From Deltaproteobacteria bacterium (GTDB taxonomy: Bacteria > Desulfobacterota > DSM-4660 > Desulfatiglandales > HGW-15), in NCBI GenBank assembly GCA_019308985.1, contig JAFDHB010000125.1, positions 1-18,229 on the forward strand: a DNA stretch of 18,229 nucleotides. The letters are read 5' to 3'. Each line of letters opens with the position of its first letter. The first letter of the stretch is position 1. This document shows, piece by piece, positions 13,800 through 18,229 of the stretch. The notes beneath the pieces were generated by a model that was not told where the DNA came from, did not search any database, and was given only the letters and a program-made list of their open reading frames with translations. A program made the position numbers and the translations under genes.

Positions 13800-14864
13800 A
13801 TGAGTGACAATTCCCAGAGGCAGGAATCACCTTTTGATTTTATTGCTACCGGCATCGGGAGCGTTCCCTACCTGGATGTGAAGGCGACTTGTCGCCGTAT
13901 ACTGGAATCATTTCCCAGTGCCCCCTTTTGGCCCCAGTTCGTCAACCGCACTCCCCTGGAGAGCATGGCCATACAGTTCAGCGAAGGGCTCACCTTCCTG
14001 GACCTGGACGGAGAGGGTAAGGGCTTGTCGCTATCTCACGAGGATCTAGAATCAAAACTGGCAACCTTTTACGAGCACTTCTTGAGTGATGATGTGAACT
14101 ATTTTGCCATCAGCAGGGATTATGCACCAGGTCTATACGAAATGCTCGATGCCGTAGGACGTGACTCTGAAAGATACGGCCCCTGTGTCAAAGGGCAGAC
14201 CGTGGGGCCTATCACCTTTGCTGCCGGTATCTCCAGCAAGGACGGACATACCCTACTCCAAGATCCCGAGATCCTGGAAGCCGTGGTCAAAGGTCTATCG
14301 ATAAAGGCCCTATGGCAGATAAGGGAGCTGAAAGGGGCAGGGAAACGACCGATTCTCTTTATTGATGAGCCGTACCTGTCCGGGTTTGGTTCAGCTTTTA
14401 CTCCCATTCAAAGGGAAGAGGTCATAGGGATCTTGGGTGAATTCATCTCATACTTGAAGGATAGGTCCCCTGCTCTAATAGGAATTCACTGCTGCGGGAA
14501 TACTGACTGGTCCATGATAGCGGACTCCGGCCCGGACATAATAAGCTTTGACGCATACGAATACTTGGACTACTTCCTGCTGTATCCTGAGAGAATTTCC
14601 GAATTCATCCAATCGGGCGGATCCGTTGCGTGGGGAATCGTCCCGACGCACCGGTTCACTGGCAGGGATTCGGTGGAAGAGCTCCATAACAAGCTCTCCG
14701 ACGGGATAGGTCGAATGAAAGACTGGGGCCTCAATGGGGATCTTCTGGCCGCCAGATCATTGCTTACTCCTGCTTGCGGTATGGGGACAATGACACCCGA
14801 TTCAGCGGACAAGGCCATGGACTTACTAGTGGAACTATCGAGAAAGTGTCGCCAACTGCTTTGA
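13800..14864 (+). CDS. Stand-alone MetE C-terminal-type zinc methyltransferase (core-MetE)
   Basis: A 354-residue TIM-barrel protein of the UROD/MetE superfamily. Its zinc-site residues fit those of cobalamin-independent methionine synthase: His230 and Cys232 in IHCCGNTDW, Glu254 in DAYEYLDYF and Cys326 in TPACGMG. The His-to-Glu spacing of 24 equals that in E. coli MetE (His641, Cys643, Glu665, Cys726). The opening ATGIGSVPYLD and the VKGQTVGPITF segment are also typical. It is half the length of MetE (about 750 aa) and lacks the N-terminal half, so it probably does not use methyl-folate polyglutamate. Relatives in anaerobes are thought to transfer methyl from a corrinoid protein to homocysteine. 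The function is likely methionine synthesis, though a related thiol methyltransferase is possible. The ribosome site is weak. No cobalamin or SAM riboswitch was recognised upstream; the spacer is the repeat island. Confidence 0.8.
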   Translation: MSDNSQRQESPFDFIATGIGSVPYLDVKATCRRILESFPSAPFWPQFVNRTPLESMAIQFSEGLTFLDLDGEGKGLSLSHEDLESKLATFYEHFLSDDVNYFAISRDYAPGLYEMLDAVGRDSERYGPCVKGQTVGPITFAAGISSKDGHTLLQDPEILEAVVKGLSIKALWQIRELKGAGKRPILFIDEPYLSGFGSAFTPIQREEVIGILGEFISYLKDRSPALIGIHCCGNTDWSMIADSGPDIISFDAYEYLDYFLLYPERISEFIQSGGSVAWGIVPTHRFTGRDSVEELHNKLSDGIGRMKDWGLNGDLLAARSLLTPACGMGTMTPDSADKAMDLLVELSRKCRQLL

Positions 14865-14913
14865 ACTGATCATCCAGGGCGTTGTGGTGACTCCCAGACG
14901 CTCTGCACAAGCC

Positions 14914-15417
14914 TCAAAACATCCCCATCTGACACAAGTAATGGTATGTGACTATTCCCACTGTGGTGGAAAGATTGAGGCTCCTCACCTTCCCCCATAT
15001 AGGGACCCTGTAACAGGGGAAGGTGGCACGTATCTCTTCAGGGAGTCCGGTGGTTTCTCTCCCGAAGAGAAGGTAATCCCCCCGGCTCACCCTCCCCTCT
15101 GTATAGGGCTTTGAGGCAAATTTGCTGAAGGCAAGCAACTCCTTGCCCCCATCCCTTTCCAGGGACCGCAGGAATTGATCAAAATTCTCGTGGTGCACCA
15201 CGTCCACTTCCGGCCAATAATCAAGGCCCGCCCTTCTTAGGTGCTTGTCATCCACATGAAACCCCAGTGGATGGATGAGGTGAAGTCTCAACTCCGCGGC
15301 AGCGCAAAGCCGCGCTATACTTCCCGTATTCCAGGGGATCTCCGGCTGAAAAAGGACCACGTTCAATGCAGGGTTCTCTATAGTCTTATGCTCGATGTCG
15401 TTGATACTGAATGCCAT
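14914..15417 (-). CDS. trmL: tRNA (cytidine/uridine-2'-O-)-methyltransferase TrmL
   Basis: SPOUT-fold methyltransferase that methylates the 2'-OH of nucleotide 34 in certain leucine tRNAs using SAM. The 167-residue product lines up with E. coli TrmL (157 aa): ALNVVLFQPEIPWNTGSIAR at the N-terminus, then PLGFHVDDKHLRRAGLDYW, motif 2 LLFGRETTGLP and motif 3 SLNLSTTVGIVTYHYL, the trefoil-knot SAM site. I prefer the ATG at 15417, with GGGGA about 9 nt upstream; a TTG at 15483 would add 22 residues unlike the family. About 17 residues precede the usual start even so. It converges with the methyltransferase gene ending at 14864; the 49-nt gap between them holds no clear terminator. It is the last gene of the minus-strand run that begins with the M16 peptidase. 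Confidence 0.88.
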   Translation of the reverse strand: MAFSINDIEHKTIENPALNVVLFQPEIPWNTGSIARLCAAAELRLHLIHPLGFHVDDKHLRRAGLDYWPEVDVVHHENFDQFLRSLERDGGKELLAFSKFASKPYTEGRVSRGDYLLFGRETTGLPEEIRATFPCYRVPIWGKVRSLNLSTTVGIVTYHYLCQMGMF

Positions 15418-15486
15418 TAAAGGTAATCCCCAAGAGATTACTAAGTCCTTTGGCGAGTGTCCGAACCCGCTCCTGCGGCACAAAGC

Positions 15487-15684
15487 TTAAAAAGGCCTCA
15501 AGGTACCGCAATCCGGGCACTGCCAGTTCACCCCGCTACAGGTAAGGCCCCACAGGTTCTCTTCCATACACTTGTTGCAGATCTGGAAACCACAGGGACA
15601 TGTCCAACAAAACGGCACCCTGGTCCCACAACAATTACAATGATACCACCTCTTTTTTCGCCTTTCCTTGGATCCTTTATTCAT
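15487..15684 (-). CDS. Cysteine-rich mini-protein (11 Cys), probable zinc binder
   Basis: A 65-residue protein with 11 cysteines, at positions 16, 18, 19, 26, 29, 31, 36, 39, 49, 56 and 59. After a basic head (MNKGSKERRKKRW) the core reads CNCCG, CWTCPCGFQIC, CMEENLWG and ends with a classic zinc-ribbon knuckle CPDCG. It could hold two or three zinc ions; an iron-sulfur site cannot be excluded. I recall similar small proteins with the FCxxCPCGF and MEENLWG motifs in sulfate-reducing bacteria, all uncharacterised. Its ATG lies 2 nt after the stop of the metallo-hydrolase gene, so the two are probably translated together. A role with nucleic acid, given the dut, hydrolase and trmL neighbours, is only a guess. 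Confidence 0.75.
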   Translation of the reverse strand: MNKGSKERRKKRWYHCNCCGTRVPFCWTCPCGFQICNKCMEENLWGLTCSGVNWQCPDCGTLRPF

Positions 15685-15686
15685 GG

Positions 15687-16505
15687 TCAGAAAAAGACAT
15701 CCGCAGGGATTCCCTGGGAAGGCCTGGGAGGACGGAATTCCACCATGGGAGCAGGTTGGTCCTGTTCGCTCACTATTGTCCTAACTCCTTTTCTGCCGCA
15801 TGTGCTCAGCGCATTTTCCACCTCTTCCAGGGCCCTTTGGGGGTCGTTGTTGATTTTGCTTAGATGGGCAAGGACAACCAGCTTCAGGCCTTCGTGAAAT
15901 ACCGACCGCACTAAGGAACCGGCCTGCACATTGGAAAGGTGCCCGTCCTGCCCTTTGATCCTCCTTTTCACCTCCAGGGGATAGGGCCCGGTTTGTAACA
16001 TCTCTTCATCGTGGTTGAACTCGAGGATAAGGGCCTGGCAGCCTCTCAGTCTATCTTCCACCAGTTTGGTGCTCCGACCTAGGTCCGTGAGCAGTCCCAG
16101 CTTGATTCCATTGGAGGAAATGATCACTCCCATGGGGTCGGCTGCATCGTGGCATTTGGTAAAGGTCTCAAGGCAAAGGTCCCTTATAGCGATTGCCTGC
16201 CCGGTATGAATGACTACGGGTCTTGAAATGTTACCCAGGATCCGCCTGGACCTCATCAGTGTTCGGTTGTTGATGTATACCGGGATGTCAAGTCGGCGAG
16301 ACAGGGGCCCCGCGCCCCTGATATGGTCGATATGTTCATGGGTTATTAGGAGGGCATCCAGCTTACGAGGATCCACCCCAATCTGTTCCATGCGTCTCAA
16401 TAATTCCCGGCAGCTAAGGCCTGCATCGATGATTACCCTGGAATTCGACGTCTCAACGTAACATGCGTTTCCACTGCTACCCGAAGCCAGAACCGAAAAC
16501 CGCAT
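15687..16505 (-). CDS. Metallo-beta-lactamase-fold hydrolase (YycJ/WalJ-like)
   Basis: A 272-residue soluble two-metal hydrolase. The core motif THEHIDHIRG gives His56, His58, Asp60 and His61. Further metal ligands are the histidine in FTKCHDAADP, the aspartate in LGLLTDLGRS and the histidine in VLAHLSKIN. The opening MRFSVLASGSSGNACYVE and the segment LEFNHDEEML plus TGPYPLEVKRRI are typical of the YycJ/WalJ subfamily, 5'-exonuclease-like enzymes suspected to act in DNA repair. The start at 16505 has AGGG 6 nt upstream; the frame is open for 19 more codons upstream, but those residues do not fit the family. It sits between dut and the 11-cysteine mini-protein in the same direction, with 84 nt to dut. 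Confidence 0.87.
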   Translation of the reverse strand: MRFSVLASGSSGNACYVETSNSRVIIDAGLSCRELLRRMEQIGVDPRKLDALLITHEHIDHIRGAGPLSRRLDIPVYINNRTLMRSRRILGNISRPVVIHTGQAIAIRDLCLETFTKCHDAADPMGVIISSNGIKLGLLTDLGRSTKLVEDRLRGCQALILEFNHDEEMLQTGPYPLEVKRRIKGQDGHLSNVQAGSLVRSVFHEGLKLVVLAHLSKINNDPQRALEEVENALSTCGRKGVRTIVSEQDQPAPMVEFRPPRPSQGIPADVFF

Positions 16506-16589
16506 ACCAAACCCTGCTCCAGAAAACCTATTTTTCCGAACTGCCAGGACGCCAGAGGTCAACGATCTGCGAACAACTCTGGATCTGGT

Positions 16590-17042
16590 TTACTTGATGC
16601 CGCTGTGCCCAAACCCTCCCTCACCCCTGGAAGTGCAATCCAGGTCATCCACCTCCCTTATTTCCGCCCTGTATACTCTGGTTATGAGCATCTGGGCGAT
16701 TCGATCTCCCCTGGATATGGTGAAGGGCTCCTTGCCCCAGTTGATCATGACAAGGCCTATCTCACCCCGATAATCCGAATCAATGGTTCCCGGAGAGTTC
16801 ACCATTCCGATACCGTGTTTCAGGGCGAGACCGCTCCTGGGTCTTATCTGTGCTTCATAGCCCGGCGGAACTGCCACGGCGATCCCGGTAGGGATAAGCC
16901 TTATCTCTCCCGGATTCAGTGTCACCCTCTCCTGAACCGCGGCCCTGAGGTCCATGCCGGAGGAACCCTCTGTTTCATAGGAAGGCAATGGAATGTCCTT
17001 GCCTCCATCGAGGCGTTTTATCTTTATCTCCAATCTGCCCAA
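16590..17042 (-). CDS. dut: Deoxyuridine 5'-triphosphate nucleotidohydrolase (dUTPase)
   Basis: Homotrimeric enzyme that hydrolyses dUTP to dUMP and pyrophosphate, keeping uracil out of DNA and supplying dUMP for thymidylate. All five dUTPase motifs are present in 150 residues: GMDLRA (1), RPRSGLA (2), [13 protein letters not shown] (3), RGDRIAQ (4) and [10 protein letters not shown] (5). The aspartate in TIDSDY is the catalytic base. Motif 5 has GHSG where many enzymes have GSTG; the stacking phenylalanine is kept. The start is uncertain: the first possible codon is TTG at 17042, just after an in-frame TGA, with only a distant GAGG (12 nt) upstream; a TTG three codons later is an alternative. 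A nearby ATG is out of frame. It follows the M16 peptidase by 63 nt, an association I recall from other members of this phylum. Confidence 0.95.
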   Translation of the reverse strand: MGRLEIKIKRLDGGKDIPLPSYETEGSSGMDLRAAVQERVTLNPGEIRLIPTGIAVAVPPGYEAQIRPRSGLALKHGIGMVNSPGTIDSDYRGEIGLVMINWGKEPFTISRGDRIAQMLITRVYRAEIREVDDLDCTSRGEGGFGHSGIK

Positions 17043-17105
17043 CGACTCTCATTACCTCGCTATCCCGATGTAGCCTCACAGGTGAACCCAGGGGGCGTCT
17101 TGGCA

Positions 17106-18229
17106 CTATTTGAAGTGTATACACGCTAACTCCAGATCATCCCCGTCAATAGGGCCGAGTGTCACAAGAGAGACACCGTTATCCCGAAAGGTCTCGTGGG
17201 ATACTGCCACTACTTCGTCAATGGTCACTTTCTCAATCTTTTGAACAAGCTCTTCGTAGGTGATATGTTTTCCAAAGACATACTCGTTTTTGGCCAGCCG
17301 CATCATTCTGCTGTCCGTGCTCTCCGCTCCCAGGATAATAGATCCCATAAGGTGCTCCTTTGCCGCCTCCAGGTCTCCCTTGGATATGATACCCCTTAGA
17401 ATCTTGTCCACCTCCCTGTTTATGATGCCCAGGACCTTGTTAACGGCCTGAGGATCCGTCGCCACGTAGATACCAAACATTCCCGTGTCGATGTAAGAGG
17501 TGATAAAGGAATAGACAGAGTAAGCCAGCCCCCTCTTCTCGCGTATCTCCTGGAACAGGCGGGAACTCATGTTCCCGCCGAGGATTGTGTTTAACAGGGC
17601 GCCTGCAAAACGAAGCTCGCTTGAGAGGTGGGGACCCTTTCCTCCCAGGCAGAGATGTACCTGTTCCAGTTCTTTTTGATGGCACGAGACACCACCATTG
17701 ATCCGGGGAGGATCTCTCCTGGTGTTATTGTCGGATGTTTCAAGGGCTTCAAAGAGGGGCCTGAAATAATCCACCACCTTCTCATGGTCCACGTCGCCCG
17801 CCGCTGCAATAATTATCCTGCCCGGAGTATAAAACCTTTTTATATACCCCAGGATATCCTCTTTATCGATCCTTGACACGGTATCACTCGTCCCCAGGAT
17901 CGACATACCGAGGGGGTGCTCCACCCATAGGAGGCGGTTGAAAAGGACGTGGATGTGTTCATCGGGCATATCCTCGACCATATTGATCTCCTGAAGAATT
18001 ACCTGTCTTTCCCTGTCCATTTCCTTTGGATCAAAGACGGAATTGAGGAAGATATCCGAGAGGATATCCGCCAGTTCATAGAAATGCTTACTGAGCACCC
18101 TGGAGTGAAAACAAGTGTTTTCCTTGCCGGTAAAGGCGTTGGAAAGGCCGCCAATTGCATCAAGTTGTTTTGCAATCTGGAAGGGATTGCGCGTGGGGGT
18201 TCCCTTGAATATCATGTGTTCGATGAAGT
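17106..18229 (-). CDS. M16 family zinc metallopeptidase, N-terminus cut by the window edge
   Basis: Pitrilysin/processing-peptidase family protein of the bacterial YmxG/PqqL type. About 373 residues are visible. The frame runs off the right edge inside the inverted zinc motif: the last complete codons read F-I-E-H and the two remaining bases (AC on the minus strand) fit a preceding histidine codon, giving HFIEH. About 45 N-terminal residues are probably missing. The third zinc ligand is the glutamate in RERQVILQEI, some 80 residues on. The second half has the usual M16 C-domain block REKRGLAYSVYSFITSYIDT. The protein has no membrane segment in the visible part. In related genomes such a gene often lies between pnp and dut; the dut side of that arrangement is present here. 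The ATG at 18215 lies within the zinc motif and cannot be the true start. Confidence 0.93.
   Translation of the reverse strand, partial: FIEHMIFKGTPTRNPFQIAKQLDAIGGLSNAFTGKENTCFHSRVLSKHFYELADILSDIFLNSVFDPKEMDRERQVILQEINMVEDMPDEHIHVLFNRLLWVEHPLGMSILGTSDTVSRIDKEDILGYIKRFYTPGRIIIAAAGDVDHEKVVDYFRPLFEALETSDNNTRRDPPRINGGVSCHQKELEQVHLCLGGKGPHLSSELRFAGALLNTILGGNMSSRLFQEIREKRGLAYSVYSFITSYIDTGMFGIYVATDPQAVNKVLGIINREVDKILRGIISKGDLEAAKEHLMGSIILGAESTDSRMMRLAKNEYVFGKHITYEELVQKIEKVTIDEVVAVSHETFRDNGVSLVTLGPIDGDDLELACIHFK

Noticed and set aside
13402..13803. Plus-strand frame of 133 codons in the repeat island
   Set aside because: It crosses a perfect palindrome, is Pro/Gly/Arg/Ser-rich and has no ribosome site; the DNA structure explains the sequence better.

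Overview
This window looks like part of a Desulfobacterota (former Deltaproteobacteria) genome. The evidence is the gene order trigger factor-clpP-clpX-lon, an M16 peptidase-dut pair, an ExbB/ExbD-FtsB-like-TPR run, a small 11-cysteine protein, and several long palindromic interspersed repeats in the spacers. The phylum call is inference from gene content and order, since no marker such as 16S is present.

Layout. (1) Positions 88-5807, minus strand: a compact protein quality-control operon read tig > clpP > clpX > lon, with junctions of 83, 12 and 3 nt. (2) Positions 5808-7154: a gene-poor junction with a ~168-bp palindrome just upstream of tig, a possible tig promoter beyond it, one small gene of unknown function with a ribbon-helix-helix-like segment, a hairpin, and a second AT-rich 149-bp inverted repeat. 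(3) Positions 7155-10505, plus strand: an FmdB-like zinc-ribbon protein, then an exported NEW3-domain protein with a C-terminal membrane anchor whose reading frame is broken near base 7840, then an ABC ATPase and an ABC-2 type permease. The last three form one tight transcription unit that looks like an ABC exporter with a dedicated extracytoplasmic subunit. (4) Positions 10631-13149, plus strand: a well-formed sigma70-type promoter, then an ExbB/TolQ proton channel, a possible 36-residue peptide, ExbD/TolR, an FtsB/DivIC-like membrane coiled-coil protein and a cytoplasmic TPR protein. (5) Positions 13150-13799: a 650-bp island without a convincing gene, made of nested inverted repeats. (6) Positions 13800-14864, plus strand: a stand-alone MetE C-terminal-type zinc methyltransferase, probably a folate-independent methionine synthase or a related thiol methyltransferase. 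(7) Positions 14914-18229, minus strand: a housekeeping run read M16 peptidase (cut by the right edge) > dut > metallo-beta-lactamase hydrolase of the YycJ type > 11-cysteine mini-protein > trmL.

How the parts fit. Trigger factor, ClpXP and Lon cover nascent-chain folding and ATP-dependent proteolysis. ExbB/ExbD would couple the proton gradient to envelope work, with the FtsB-like and TPR proteins as candidate partners. The NEW3/ABC unit is a separate envelope export system. No rRNA, tRNA, CRISPR array, transposase or integrase was seen. The most notable items are the frameshift in the NEW3 protein, the nested repeat island before the methyltransferase, the palindrome between tig and its likely promoter, and the small ORF between exbB and exbD.
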